DNA of 64,000 nucleotides. It comes from Scatophagus argus. Lineage: Eukaryota > Chordata > Actinopteri > Scatophagidae. The notes under the pieces were generated by a model that worked only from the letters and a program-made list of their open reading frames with translations, was not told the DNA's origin and searched no databases. Each line of letters opens with the position of its first letter. Within the stretch, counting starts at the first letter, position 1. The stretch lies in the NCBI RefSeq assembly GCF_020382885.2, contig NC_058501.1, positions 18,720,001-18,784,000 on the forward strand, read 5' to 3'. A program made the position numbers and the translations under genes. This document shows positions 37,801 to 49,422 of the stretch, piece by piece.

Positions 37801-39251
37801 CTTATTTGCACGTCCCATTTTCATCTGGTTTACTGTCAGATTCCAGCAGAAATCTCTTTGACCTCTGCTGGATTCTGACAACATGAAAAATATCAGGTTT
37901 CTTTATTTGGCAAAAGGGAAATACAGTGTCACAGCGTCATTGTTCCACAGACTTTCAGCAGACAGCCCCTTCCCACAGCAACCCAGGCACTCACATTGCA
38001 CTTTGATGGCCAGCACCGGGGAGGACATGTCGGACTCAGTCGCATTTTCGGCAGCAGACACACAGCGGTAAGGCCCCTCATAGTACCTTCCTGCACGGGG
38101 GATAGTCAAGACAAGACTCTCTGCAGTTCTCGTGATTTGCATCGAGTAGAAGCACCAGGATCGCTCCCAAACTGGACGCCAGCCATCCATGTACTGGTGG
38201 GAAGAGAAGGGCAGAGAGAAAGATTGGTTAATTGAAAGGTCATTGCTGAGAGTAATGGTGGTGGCGTTTGTCTATTTAGTTGCATTTTTGGGAATTTTGG
38301 AGCTAAATATCCAAAAGTAACGTGTGATATTACTTTGAGTTCTATGTGCAATTCTTGACTGTGGGTCTATTTCCTCTCACGCACATTTGTTCCTGTGGCT
38401 CACCTTGGAAAAGATCTCAAAGCGGACCTGGCTGATGTTGAGCTCAGAGTCTGTGTAGGTACACTCCAGCGTGAGCTCCTCTCCCTCCAGGACAGGCTCG
38501 GTCGGCCCTTTAATGAGCAAAGTGGCTGCATGCGGACAGAGATTACAGATGCGGGTTATTGATCACAACATGAAGAGGCAGGGGGCTCCTCAGACATGAA
38601 GGCATGCTGACCTGCATCTGGGAATCTGGCCGCTGATCCAGGCAACACTTTCAAAACAAGCTCTCCCTCTTCCTGACATTTGTTTCAGCCTACTGCTGGA
38701 AAACTGCCAGCACTCTCAAAGTCCCAGCGGTCACATGAATCAACAACAGGTTCCTTCACTTTTCTTTCACTGGTGATTCACTAGTGATTCAATAACGCTT
38801 TCAACTTACTGTGCAACACAAACAGTTTAAAAAATAGTTTTAAAATTTTCAACAGGTCTGCATACAGTATGTATAAAATATTTTTTGTTTTTCTTGTCAG
38901 TACTTTGATAATTCTAACATTTCCTGTTTTAGTCTGAACATAAACCACAAAGGAAACCCAACAGTGTGACAGAAGAGAAAAGCCATGTTTTCTCAAGAGG
39001 GCAAACTCACAAACAGACAAACACACAGACACACACACACATACAAACCCCAGCAACTGTATGAATATATTTGTGAAAAAGATCAGAACCAGACTTGAAT
39101 ATGAAACCAGCAGCTCATTACAGCGCAGCAATGCAATTAAACTTTTCTGAAGACAAAAGTGTCTTTTGATAGGCAATCAGAAGAAAACAACATATTTACC
39201 ATAACTGCCATGAACCAGGGCGACCACTGCAACGACTAGGAACACTTTCAT
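31791..39251 (-). CDS. Type I membrane protein with two Ig-like domains, unidentified
   Basis: Seven coding exons, all with GT-AG junctions and matching phases: 39200-39251, 38404-38525, 37995-38193, 36752-36897, 34585-34729, 32765-32909 and 31791-31878 (298 residues). The layout is a signal peptide (MKVFLVVAVVALVHG), Ig1 (Cys39-Cys102, Trp63/67/71), Ig2 (Cys158, Trp170, Cys199 in DEGQYTC), a membrane segment about 236-257 (basic CRRAK stop), and a 41-residue tail ending CGDKQPLV. N-glycosylation sequons are at Asn47, Asn108 and Asn167. Each Ig domain is split by a phase-0 intron and bounded by phase-1 introns, suggesting internal domain duplication. The tail has a Tyr (PIYKTSV) but no proper ITIM. 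A 5' non-coding exon is likely, because an acceptor (tttttcccacag) lies just before the ATG. A cell-surface adhesion or immune receptor role is plausible but not shown; I do not recognise the family member. Confidence 0.8.
33943..33957. promoter_or_regulatory. Weak CTCF-like motif
   Basis: tgcgctagagggcac resembles the CTAGAGGGC variant of the CTCF core. Located in an intron of the Ig-domain gene. Confidence 0.2.
35374..35736. promoter_or_regulatory. Candidate conserved intronic element with two octamers
   Basis: Lies in the intron between the two halves of Ig domain 2 (34730-36751). The sequence is unusually complex for this window and open on both strands (plus 35374-35736, minus 35403-35660), without splice sites supporting an exon. 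Perfect POU octamers ATGCAAAT occur at 35410-35417 and 35531-35538. Octamers bind POU-domain proteins including Oct1/Oct2, which are active at many lymphoid genes. Enhancer function is inference. Confidence 0.3.
37699..37715. repeat. Poly(T) run
   Basis: About 17 consecutive T in an intron of the Ig-domain gene. Confidence 0.85.
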
Positions 39252-39259
39252 GACTGTGG

Positions 39260-40760
39260 GAAAAAAACCTTTTTCAGTATCAAAGCAAATACGCGCAGTC
39301 CTACGCAGCTTATAATCTGAAACGAAAGTCTTCTGTGCTATTTATCTCCATGGAGGTGTAGGTGTGGCTTATATTTCTTGTTATTTGAGGAAGTGGGTTC
39401 AAAACAGTCTGATATTCTGAACACACACACACACACAAAACTATCCATCCAAATGATTATATAGTCGGAAAAATAAGTTGCTAAATGGGTCTCATCTAAT
39501 GATTCCCTTTGGGTGAGGAGCATTTACGCCTGAAATACATTTAATGCGAACTGTACATGAAAGAAGTGCGCCGCTGCTCCGATGCCGGCGCGTCATTTGT
39601 CTCCAGGAGGGCGGGCAAATTACATGTTGAGATTGTTGTTGATGTCAGTGTTTTTTCTGGAGAGGTTCATCAGAATTTGAAACAAAGTCTCGACTTGTTT
39701 CCGCGGAGCTTCGGAATATCCCGGCGTGATATGCAATGCCGAACAAGCAAACATTTTGCGCTTCATCTGCTCTGACCTTTGGACTGATTAGCTGTTAACA
39801 GGAGCTGAAGAGGAGACTGCATCCAAAGAGTGTGTCCGAGAGTCTCAGAGATGGTTTGCTGTATGCCAACTTAAAGTGCTTGCAGAGTCATCATTAAACT
39901 GAGATATTCTCTAAAATATTAGCTTTACACTTTCGATCAGAGTAGCCTGTGGCTTTTTCTTGCATCTACCACAGGCTGCAACCGAAAAAATAACGTTTAA
40001 ATAAAAAAAAAAAACAAAACGTAAAAATAGCAAACACCTCTCTAACATTATGTGCAATATTTAGATATTTATGTTGGCTTTCGAAAATCTTGTTTTAAAA
40101 GCCTGCAATAGACTTCTTTTTTCTGTAGCCTAGGAAACAAATAAAATTTAACAACTGACCACTATAACCAAATTAGCAGTAGCCTATTTTGTTCTAAGCC
40201 AGAGGCTCTCTGCTTGTATTATAATTACTGTACGAAAAAACATCACTGCTAAGCGTAGGCGTGTTGCATGTTTGGAAAAAATTAACCACATTAGAAAACC
40301 TAAGCTCTCTGAAGGGGGATATTGCACTTTAAAAAAACTCTTCGTAAACTGGCTGTAAGATGTCTGAACATGATTTCTAAATGTATATCATTGCACACAA
40401 TATGTGAGAGGTCTGAACATGCTTCATTACTTTATTTGAATTATTATGATTATTATTGATGAAATACATTTGTTTGGATTGAATGAAAAATATACTGTTT
40501 ACTGTATTGTTACATTCTTGTTTGGTATTTTAATCAAATTTAATGAATAATAAAGGAAACACTTCTACACCACTACTCTTCGTTTATGTTTATCTAACGT
40601 GACGTTCACTGTATCCACTGCGACCAGGTTTTTCTTGGGTCCTGATGTAGTTTCACAAAATAGCCAGCAGGTGACAGTCTAGAGGCGGTATGTTGTACCG
40701 GAAATAGATATCAGCCAAGCGGAAGTAGTGCAAAAAAAATCGTCTCGATTTTTTTTTTGA
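39260..40760. promoter_or_regulatory. Divergent intergenic region between the Ig-domain gene and taf12
   Basis: The Ig-domain gene reads leftward from about 39.3-39.8 kb and taf12 reads rightward from about 40.77 kb, so this 1-1.5 kb holds both promoters. The part 39560-39780 is GC-richer and may contain a non-coding first exon of the Ig-domain gene; 39850-40560 is AT-rich with no recognised element. A CTCF-like ccagcaggtgacag sits at 40674-40687. Confidence 0.45.
40698..40728 (+). promoter_or_regulatory. taf12: ETS-type motifs in the taf12 promoter
   Basis: accggaaata (40698-40707) and gcggaagtag (40719-40728) carry the GGAA core in favourable ETS context, 40-70 bp upstream of the inferred first exon. 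Paired ETS sites are usual in TATA-less housekeeping promoters. Confidence 0.4.
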
Positions 40761-40769
40761 TCTGGTTAG

Positions 40770-40859
40770 AGACAATTTGAGGGAGTCTTTTTCTGTTAAA
40801 CTCTCTCATCGTTGTTGCGGCGGCGGAGAAACATGGATAGATAGTGTTTGTTTATGTTG
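40770..40859 (+). other. taf12: taf12 5' non-coding exon (start approximate)
   Basis: A GCGG-rich leader (gttgttgcggcggcggag) ends at a strong donor, atgttg|gtgagt, at 40859/40860. The next exon begins at 41413 after ccccctag. The 5' end is a guess. Confidence 0.5.
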
Positions 40860-41562
40860 GTGAGTTGGCAGTTAAGCACTTGATTTTCACATTCAGCGAA
40901 TAGAAAGCCGCGCCGCTATATTAGCTGCTAACGTTAGCCCATCTGGATAAACCGAAAGCTTGATAACGGCTATTGTTTTTAGCACATAACGTTCGATTAG
41001 CGTCGCTATTTTATATGTTAACTATATTACTTTGAAGATGCGTAACCGCCCTTTCATTTTATATGATTTGTGTGTTATTTTGTTTCTTTGGGTAATGTTT
41101 TGAGTTGGTCCTACAGTGTTGATTTTCGGTAGTTTCTGCCTGTCTCTTTCAGCTATACTATTAGCCATGAGAGTTAACTATTTATATTGCAGTGTTCAAA
41201 GCCAAGCTGTGAAAAGATAAAAATATCAGCACTGTAAAAGAATAAAACCACTAGCCAGTAATAAATATCAAATGCAATAAAATACACCACATACGAGGGG
41301 GGAAATCGAATCTGTTATACATATTGCGATCGAAAAAATGAATTTTAAAGCAAACATTATTAATTGTCTCCTCTGTGATGCTAGCATGTGACATACCTTA
41401 CTTTCCCCCTAGATTTACGGACGTGGTCCTTTTAACAGGCAATCCATCTCATCTTCTTCCATCTTGGACTGTCCGTCAGGACTGAGACATACCGACATAG
41501 ACCCACAACACCTTTGCCTTTTGTGAAACTCCAGTCCCTCCACTTTTCCTGTTGCCACCAAA

Positions 41563-43714
41563 ATGGCTAACAGCACCACGACAGCAGTTAAGGTTCTCCA
41601 GCCTGGTACTGCTGGCAGAAGTAGTCCAGAGGGCTCTCAGGTCAGTTTATTTTTTACTCCCCAAACCCAGAGATGCTGCTGGTCTGGGTGGCTGCACCAA
41701 TCTCATGCAGTGGCATTTTCCTTGTGAATATGAGTTGCAACATTGTTTAGCAAAAAAAAAGAGTAACTACCTAGTTCAGATTTTGATGTACATGGTAATT
41801 GAATGCATCACCTTGATTTAGCCAAGATTGTGTATTTTTCTGCGAGACACTGTGATAATCACAGACCCACTACTGGTTCTTTATGATATTCGCTAATAAT
41901 TCATTAGTTAGTAGAACTGCTTTCTAATTGTTTTATTCATATCTTGTTTTCCCACTGGAAATAATAAATGAATGCTCTTTTTTAGCTCCAGTATCTCAAA
42001 TACTGTTCTGGACCTTTACAAAAGTCTTGTTTTGTACATACTTGGGGTTTTTTTTTCATTTAGGACCATTTTTTAATTAATATAGCAAGCAAACCTGTAA
42101 TCTTTTGCAGCTGAGTGAGTTGATATATCTGTTTTCTTTCCAGGTGCTCAGTAAAAAGAAGCTGCAGGATCTGGTGAGAGAGATTGATCCAAATGAGCAG
42201 CTGGATGAGGATGTTGAGGAGGTTTGTCAGTGGTTTTTAACTGCAGTTTCACGTCAAATCTGAAGTGTAGAATAAACATCAGTGAAAGGTTTGGTGTGAA
42301 TGAATGAACCAGTTTCTTATTATTATTTTTATTCCTCTTACGCTGCCCCAATCTACTGCCACATCCATCATTTGGACATGTTTTTCTATTGAAAGTCTGG
42401 CTGAGTGACAAATGCTTTGAGCAACTAAAAATATGATCCTCTTTGAAATGCCTTTTACTGCACACGATTGATGGTTTCAAAAACGTCTGTGTCTTCTCAG
42501 ATGCTGCTACAAATTGCTGATGACTTTATAGAGAGTGTGGTGACAGCGGCCTGTCAACTGGCACGCCACCGAAAGTCCAACACCTTGGAGGTGAAGGATG
42601 TTCAGTTACATCTTGGTAAGTTGCTAGTGGCTTTTACTTACTATTTTCACAAAAGTGGGTTTAGTGTGTCTCTGAGTAATAATTGCTTTTCAGAATGACT
42701 CTAACAGAACAATGCAATGTCCTACTGTATATGTCATGCCAGTTTAATTTGCGAATCATTTGTTGATCCAAAGTGTTACCTCATTAATTTTTATTAATAA
42801 GCATCTTTATGTTCAAGTATGACAGTTACTTTATCCACTTGGACTCAGAGATGAACTGATCAGTATTTGGTGGTCAATGGTCACTGTGACTTCACAAAAC
42901 ATGTGTTTGGACATAACTCAAGAATTCATACACTAAATATGACATTTCCCACAAGCACAACAAAATAAAGTGAAGTGAAGACATTTGATATCTAAAAGGT
43001 CAAAGGTCAGCTTCACTGTGACATAATAACATTCTGCTAAAAGATTAATCAACGCCATAACTCTGGAACCAAAGGGGAGATTGTGGCCATATTTCACATT
43101 TGGTCAGACACTGAATCGGTGACTGCATAGGCTGCTGAGTTGAAGATTTTGTTTATATTGAGCTACAGGTGATTGTTGTTGCACCATGCAACAAAATAGT
43201 CTCTTTAACTGAAGACAGCATGTATCTCTCTGGAATCATACATGTTAAATCAGTTTGGTGATAGCTTCCATTTGGCCTTGGATTGTGACACCAAGTATGA
43301 ACATGGAAATCATAGCCCTGTTAGCAAATTACCTTGTTATGTTTATAAAGTTTCTGATGGCTCTCAGTATGCATATAAAGATCTGAGTGGTCCATACAGT
43401 CTCTGTCTTGCTGACATTGTGCATTGCCTTTCTCAGAGCGCCAGTGGAACATGTGGATTCCTGGTTATGGCTCAGATGAGATCCGGCCGTTCAAGAAAGC
43501 CTGCACCACAGAAGCTCACAAACAGGTGAGCAATAGAAGGATTTGTTTCTGTGGGATATGTTAGAGGATTCCTGTTAATGTTACGTTTCTGAGAAACAAT
43601 GACAGCTGTTGATTGATTGTTCTCAGTTCTAACAAACACTAAGTGGGCTTGACTTTTATGTATTTGTTTTCATTTCAGAGAATGGCGCTGATCCGCAAGA
43701 CAACCAAAAAATAG
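41563..43714 (+). CDS. taf12: TATA-box-binding-protein-associated factor 12 (TFIID/SAGA subunit)
   Basis: A histone-fold protein that pairs with TAF4 in TFIID and with TADA1 in SAGA, acting in the nucleus in RNA polymerase II initiation and co-activation. Coding exons are 41563-41640, 42144-42221, 42501-42615, 43437-43525 and 43679-43714, giving 131 residues with all junctions GT-AG. Residues 1-26 ([15 protein letters not shown]...) are a flexible N-terminus. The histone fold runs from [10 protein letters not shown] through [16 protein letters not shown] and [20 protein letters not shown]. The conserved end has [10 protein letters not shown] and [12 protein letters not shown]. The start is fixed by an in-frame TGA 45 nt upstream of the ATG in the same exon. 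The protein corresponds to the shorter human isoform (131 residues), not the 161-residue one. Confidence 0.97.
42840..43140. mobile_element. Degenerate teleost interspersed repeat in taf12 intron
   Basis: Shows phrases of an abundant fish repeat: tcactgtgacttcacaaaac, cataactcaagaattcat, aaaaggtcaaaggtcagctt and ccaaaggggagattgtg. Class not determined. Confidence 0.5.
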
Positions 43715-44030
43715 AAAGACTGTATGCCAATCTGTTGTACCCACTCTGTGTATTGTCTTCTCTTTTTGTTTTTTTTCTTTGTTTTTCCTTTTCAGCTTGG
43801 ATTTTTTTGTTTTATTTTATTATTTTTTTTTTTTTTGGACAAATGAAGATGGAAAGTTTGTTTGGGTGGGTTTTTTTTTTTTTTGACAGTAGAAAGTATT
43901 TCATTGTGATGACTTCCTAACTTTTGAGTGTTTTGCCAGCACCATCACAAAATAACATAAGTATCGGTTTCTGATTCAGTTTTGTTGCCATTAAGCTAAG
44001 TCTGGCAGAACTATTCATTGTATTTTTGTC

Positions 44031-44036
44031 AATAAA
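44031..44036 (+). terminator. taf12: taf12 poly(A) signal
   Basis: AATAAA about 320 nt after the stop codon. It is preceded by a 3' UTR with several long T runs (43770-43880). Confidence 0.75.
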
Positions 44037-44059
44037 CATTTACTGGAATATTTCTTTTG

Positions 44060-45922
44060 GATTATGACCACTGCTGTATCGAGTTTACCTTTTGATACTC
44101 AAGCATTTGGATGCGAATGTTAGATTAATTTTCCTCTTTAATAGTACCGTAATATTTTTTGTTATCTTGCCATTTATAGATAATTGTTGCCATTGAGTAT
44201 GTAAGAGCCCCCTGTTTACCCACTCATACAATTAGCTTTGTTTTAATAAACAGAGGGTCCATACTATCACGTTCATGCAGTAAATAGTGGCCACAAGTAC
44301 AGTAAAGTGTTTGTCTTTGTTGTTAGACATTTGCTGTTGTGTATTGTTACTGAACGTAGTAGGTTTTATTACATTAACACATTCATTTCCACTGCCCTTG
44401 TAAATGTTCTTTTTACTTTTGTCTATTTCAGCACATTGCATCAAATTAATGTTATAAGAAATAGTCCCCAGATGTTGACTTTTCACACTGTCCAATTAAA
44501 AGAAATAATAAATGACTCATATTATCAAACAAGGACAAATTTTGAAGTATGGCATTTATTGCCAGACTGAGCTCAGAAAAAGTTAGCCAAGAGTCCTACG
44601 TACATAGGAAATTGTTGTTTTAATCTTCTAATGTAAAAAATAATTTACTTACTGCTGTTCATTGAAAAGTGACTCCACCCAGCACACACTGAAGCTGTGA
44701 AGCATTAAGAGGCAGAACTTTTAAAATCACAAAATGTAATCACGTATTCACTTGATGCGTATTTACGGAAAACCAAGGTTAACGTGTCGGTGAATTTTTA
44801 ATCTGTGTGCCTTTTAGTAGGAGAATAAATTCTTAAATCATTTTAGTTGCAGAAACACAGGAGGCTGTTCATCATCCAGGTGAACAGTAATTGCTATTGA
44901 AACCTGTCACAACATTTCAAGAGAACAATATCCAAAGGCGCCCCAGAGTTTTTATTGAATTAATTTCAACATCAGCACCTAAAAACAATGACTCACTGGC
45001 AGGATGCTATGCAATTATTGGTGGTGCAACAACACTGTTTCCAGACCACTCAAAAGATTTATTCACAGATGCCTCGGATGAGGTTTCTAATCCCAACCAG
45101 GGGACCCAATACCTTAACTGTTGTCAGTCAAGGAGAGAACAAGACAGACAAGTTTCACAGGTCCAGAAGTAAGTTCCCAGGATAAAGCAGCATTTTCCCT
45201 TTTTTTAAATATTTTCTTTTTTTTTTTTTTTTGTGGGAATGAGCTGGGTGCACTCAGACTAAAGATTACTTTAAAAAATAGTATAATAGTATAGAATAGT
45301 ATAAAATTAGTAAAGTATTTCTCAAGAGAAAAGCAAAAACTATATTATTGTCAACCACTTCTGCAGTGGTTGGAGAAAGTTTTCAGAGTCTTGACTTAAA
45401 TAAAAGTACTAATACTGCAATGTGAGCATTTTAAGGGCCTTGCAATCAAAACCTCACTTAAGTAAAAGTAAAGAAGAAAAAAGTAAAAGAAGTATTATCA
45501 GCAAAATGTACGGCTACTGAGTCAAAAGTAAAAATATTCATTATGCAGAAATGACAAGTTTTGAAACTACTAACAAAATAAAGTACTGGGTTAAAAACTT
45601 AGATGAAAAGCTAAGAGATATTGAAAACTATATCAAATTTCAAAGCAATCCATTTGATCGTTGTCAAGGGCTTTCAGCCAAAAATAAAGGGAAAAAATAA
45701 AGTTAAATCTTCAGCCATTTCAGGAATATAAAACTGAAAATGTTTTCGCAAATCAGTCTCTGACATTATTAACTGGTCTTCAGTGCAAGAAAAAGCATCT
45801 CAGATGTTTCATGATGGTCTTGTCATTACAGTAAAATTCCACCACAAGTCCAACCTCCTGTTGTTTGCTTTTGGTTCCACAGTAACGTAGGTACATATGG
45901 GGGACCGACACCAGTCCACTGT
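44060..45922. other. Convergent intergenic region and rab42 3' UTR
   Basis: taf12 (plus) ends near 44055 and rab42 (minus) has its stop at 45923. Minus-strand AATAAA candidates at 45058-45063 and 44951-44956 would give a rab42 3' UTR of about 0.9-1 kb containing the MITE fragment at 45363-45560. No other coding sequence seen. Confidence 0.45.
45363..45560. mobile_element. Internal fragment of the CAGTGGTGGAAAGTAA-type MITE
   Basis: Contains gcagtggttggagaaagt, aaagtactaatactgcaatg, acttaagtaaaagtaaag, gtattatcagcaaaatgtac and attcattatgcagaa. These phrases recur in the fish MITE whose end is also seen at 10668-10805. Confidence 0.6.
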
Positions 45923-47493
45923 TTAACTACAGCACTTCTTGGACTTGGGGGCCATTCTGGGCTTTGCCAGGCTGGCTCTCTGTAACTGCAGTGCCTGTGG
46001 TGCAGCACACTTGACTCCATCCCAGCCCTCTTGCAGCTCTACCTCTCCACTCAGCAGACCCTGGTACACCCGCCGAGTGAGCAGCTCAAAGGCGTTCTTA
46101 ACGTTCTGGCCCGTCTTGGCAGAGACCTCCAAATAGGGCACCCCGAGCTGTCCGGCCAGATTCTCAGCCTCTCCCCGACTCACCACCCTCTCCCCCTGAG
46201 CATCTCGATCACTCTTTTGGCCCACCAGCACAAAGAGAACCTTATGCGGTTGTACTCGTTCACACACCTCTGCATGCCACTCCTTGATATGGTCGAAGGA
46301 AGCTCGGTTGGTCATGTCAAACACCAGCAGGCCTCCGACTGAGTTGCGGTAATAAGAACGAGTCACTGACCTGAGGAAAGAAGGGAGACAGTGAGGGAAA
46401 AATGACGAAAGAGAGAGGAGGTTTGAATTTCACCACATGAAAACCTCCCTGGGCAGTGCAGAGTACAAAGTAGGCTATCAACTTATTTCCTGTTTAGTGA
46501 GCAAATAATCAGCTGATTCCCTGCACTGTTTGAGTTGAGCTTTTCTAGATAAGCCGATTGACAAAGAGTCTGTGTCTTTGTAAGAAATTGATAACTGCTA
46601 TGCTATCCTCACCCTAATCATGAAACCGTCAGCAGGCACGTAGTTCCCCCATGAGTCACGTTTTTGTTTGAACCAAAGGTTAGGGTCGCTAAAGTGTACT
46701 CCCAGCAGCGAGTTGGTAAAACAAAACAAAACAAAACAAAACAACTTTTTATTCATTAGAATACTTCTGTATGAAAACAAATTTGATGTGGCTGAGCTTT
46801 TAGCTGACTCATGAAAGGATTAGGTGGCTACAGATACCGTGCAGAGAGAAGGTAAACACTAACAGGCACAGTTTGCAATTTGCTACGGTTCATTCATCTG
46901 GAGAACTGAAATAATGAATTTAGAGACAGAATGAAACATATCCCTCCTAGTTTTTTCATTAAATATGCTGAGCAGGAAGAATAATGCCTCTCTAAAGAAC
47001 TGCCTTTTCCATTTTAAGCATTACACATACAGTACTGCATCTCTGTACACACTGCACACTGATCTTGTGAGGACAACAGTGTGGATACACACATAGCTGA
47101 AAGCAAACACTAATGAACAGCTCTGATGTGAATGGAATAACCAGTGTTGGTACATTTGGATAGTATATTTGCATACAAGTCAGCTATTTCAACGTTAGAA
47201 TGGTGTTCTAGGTTTTGCAGATTGCTGTTAAGCTATGACTTGTCCCCATTTGTCACAAGATGGGTTCACCCTCACCTGAACCTTTCCTGTCCAGCCGTAT
47301 CCCAGAACTGCAGCTTGACACGGACCCCTGGCTCTACCTCCAGGAAGTGAACATAGAAGTCTACACCCACCGTCTCGTTGATGGACTCCATGAACAAGTC
47401 TTCAGTGTAGCGCTTCAGCAAGGAGGACTTGCCCACTGTAGAGTCCCCCAGCATGATGATTCTGAACTGGTACTGCCACAAAGTCAAGTCCAT
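45923..47493 (-). CDS. rab42: Rab GTPase Rab42
   Basis: Two coding exons, 47276-47493 and 45923-46370, joined between codons for RF and SVT, give 221 residues (human RAB42 has 218). It is a small GTPase of the Rab39/42 branch, expected on vesicle membranes. G-box motifs: P-loop GDSTVGKSS (16-24); switch I Thr41 (ETVGVDF); G3 WDTAGQERF (64-72); G4 as QKSD (124-127) instead of NKxD; G5 SAK (156-158). The C-terminus KKCCS carries two cysteines for geranylgeranylation. The conserved block near 186-192 (QEGWDGV) matches EEGW-GGV of human RAB42, supporting Rab42 over Rab39, although I place it by memory of the human protein. It converges on taf12, its neighbour in human as well. A weak acceptor-like ccaccag just before the ATG leaves room for a 5' non-coding exon. 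Confidence 0.93.
46718..46744. repeat. (AAAAC)n pentanucleotide repeat in rab42 intron
   Basis: Tandem AAAAC units directly visible. Confidence 0.9.
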
Positions 47494-48059
47494 TGTTGCT
47501 GGTGGTGGGAAAAGAGGGATGAAGACAGCCTATTGTGTAGAAGAAAGAAAAAACAAGATATACCCTGCAGGAATTACAGCAAGGATTGTAATTAAGTTTA
47601 AGAATGGCTGAGAAGGGATATGTTGCACTGCCTAGACGGTAATATGGGGGTCAGAGGAAAAAGAAAGAGATTAAACCCACAAGAGACTAGCGATCCCACA
47701 CCAGCTTCCCACCAACTAGTTTCCTATCTTTAATGCTCCAAGTGTCGAGAGACAACCACAACAGCCACTCCTTATAAATGTCACAATCTGTAGCGCAGTC
47801 TGCGTTCACAGTCATCCCAAACTCCTATTTCCAGTGATGGCAGTGGCACAAGTCTCTCAACCTCATTCCCATGGTGGTTTGTCAAATCCTCTAAAAGCAG
47901 CCAGGTCAAGTAATCTGTCCCACAAAGTAGATACCAGTATCCCCCGGCAGTTCTCATCTGAGTCGTTGATCTCAACTGTTAGTGTAAGCATGTGCCTGAC
48001 TGTGCTGCGCAGGGGTGTGGACTTTAAAAATTTGCCTGTTGATACTTGACAAAAGGTGG

Positions 48060-48920
48060 GGCAAGAGCACAAAGAGACAGGGAGGGCTGTAAAGGAGAGG
48101 CAGGGCCTGATGTGGGGGGAAAAGAAGGGAGAGGGCGTGGATTATATGTTAGTAGTAGTTCCATTAAACACCATATCAAGGCAGACTGTGCAGTTTCCTG
48201 CTGTCACCAGCTCATAACCACAACCTTATAACAATCATATGTGACTGTTTGCCCACACAAGTCGAAGAAATTCTTATCATTTTATGGCGAGGGAACATTG
48301 CTACCTAAAAGGGGAAGTTGATAACAATAATGCTTTGCATTCCCTGGGAAATAGTAGGGCAGGCTCAGGATGTGCAGCTCATTTTTCTACAATGGGCTCG
48401 TCGGGGGTTATATTTAACTTGAATATTTTAGTGATTACTAAAATCGTTTAAATTTAACTTTAAATTTAGTCATCGTGATTATTTCAGTATTAAAAATAAA
48501 AATAAAATTAAAAAAATAGGTGCCGGTTGCAAAAGGTACAATATAGGGTGAAAATATAAATCATCAAGTCCAAACCTTTTGAAGTGTGACTAGACTACAT
48601 CTAAATTCAAGCAACTCTAGTTCTGTTAAAGGTTTGTTTACATCATTCAGGTAAACCTTAACTGTTAACTTTGCACATGGTCGGGCTTAACAAGTAAGAC
48701 AGGCTCGAGTGGCTTTAGATGTTTAGTTTTGTATATAAATAAATACAGTGTGCTCCAGTGGTTTGACGTGCTCCTAATGACACTGAAAACAGTGCTATCA
48801 GTCGTCTTATATTTTTGCGTCGAAACTCGAGTGTCACACAGTCGCTGGTAAAAAGGAGAACTTGCTATGACTGTCGGCTCCACTAGAATCAAGGCCAGAT
48901 TGTCAGGAGGAATAAAAACA
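48060..48920. other. Short intergenic region between rab42 and ctps1
   Basis: Upstream flank of rab42 (minus) and downstream flank of ctps1 (minus). Tandem head-to-tail arrangement. A few AT-rich runs (48480-48520) and nothing else I can name. Confidence 0.5.
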
Positions 48921-48922
48921 TA

Positions 48923-48928
48923 TTTATT
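48923..48928 (-). terminator. ctps1: Candidate ctps1 distal poly(A) signal
   Basis: tttatt on the plus strand is AATAAA on the minus strand, 1.42 kb after the stop codon. A nearer AATAAA lies at 49914-49919. Which is used cannot be decided from sequence. Confidence 0.35.
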
Positions 48929-49392
48929 CAGAATAAACAAACATCACATCACACATGCATCTAAAACTCATAAATAAAAGATATGGCATTTTTCATACAT
49001 TTGGGTCACTGACGGATATATGACTGCATTGTCAACAGCACAGCACTCTGTCTGACAAGACTACAAGTGAAACTATGAAGCTTGATACTCATCATCCACA
49101 GTTGACTGCTGCTGATGTTTTCAGATCAAATCCAAGTCTTTGTTTCAGTTTAAAAGATATCACTTTTCACATGCCAAGCTTACTTTTTTCCTCTTTTTTA
49201 TTTAATACTGTTGACTACCGTTGAATCCCTCACAGACTGTCAGATGACTGTGCGTCATTTCAATTTTTTTTGGGAAGTTCTGGGTCAGATATTGCAGTAA
49301 AGGTCAGTGGAGTTCAAAACAAGTTTGTTGATGTCAACAGGCAAAATGTCTCAAACAAAAGTCATGCAACCTGAAATGGTGACTTCAGGTTT

Positions 49393-49422
49393 AAAGGGAC
49401 AGTTCACCCCAAAAACACAGCC
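49393..49422. mobile_element. Short MITE-end-like fragment
   Basis: aaagggacagttcaccccaa resembles the terminus (agggatagttcaccca) of a common fish MITE. Only the end is seen, inside the presumed ctps1 3' UTR. Confidence 0.3.

Noticed and set aside
43735..43920. Phenylalanine-rich plus-strand frame after taf12
   Set aside because: Translation of T-rich taf12 3' UTR.
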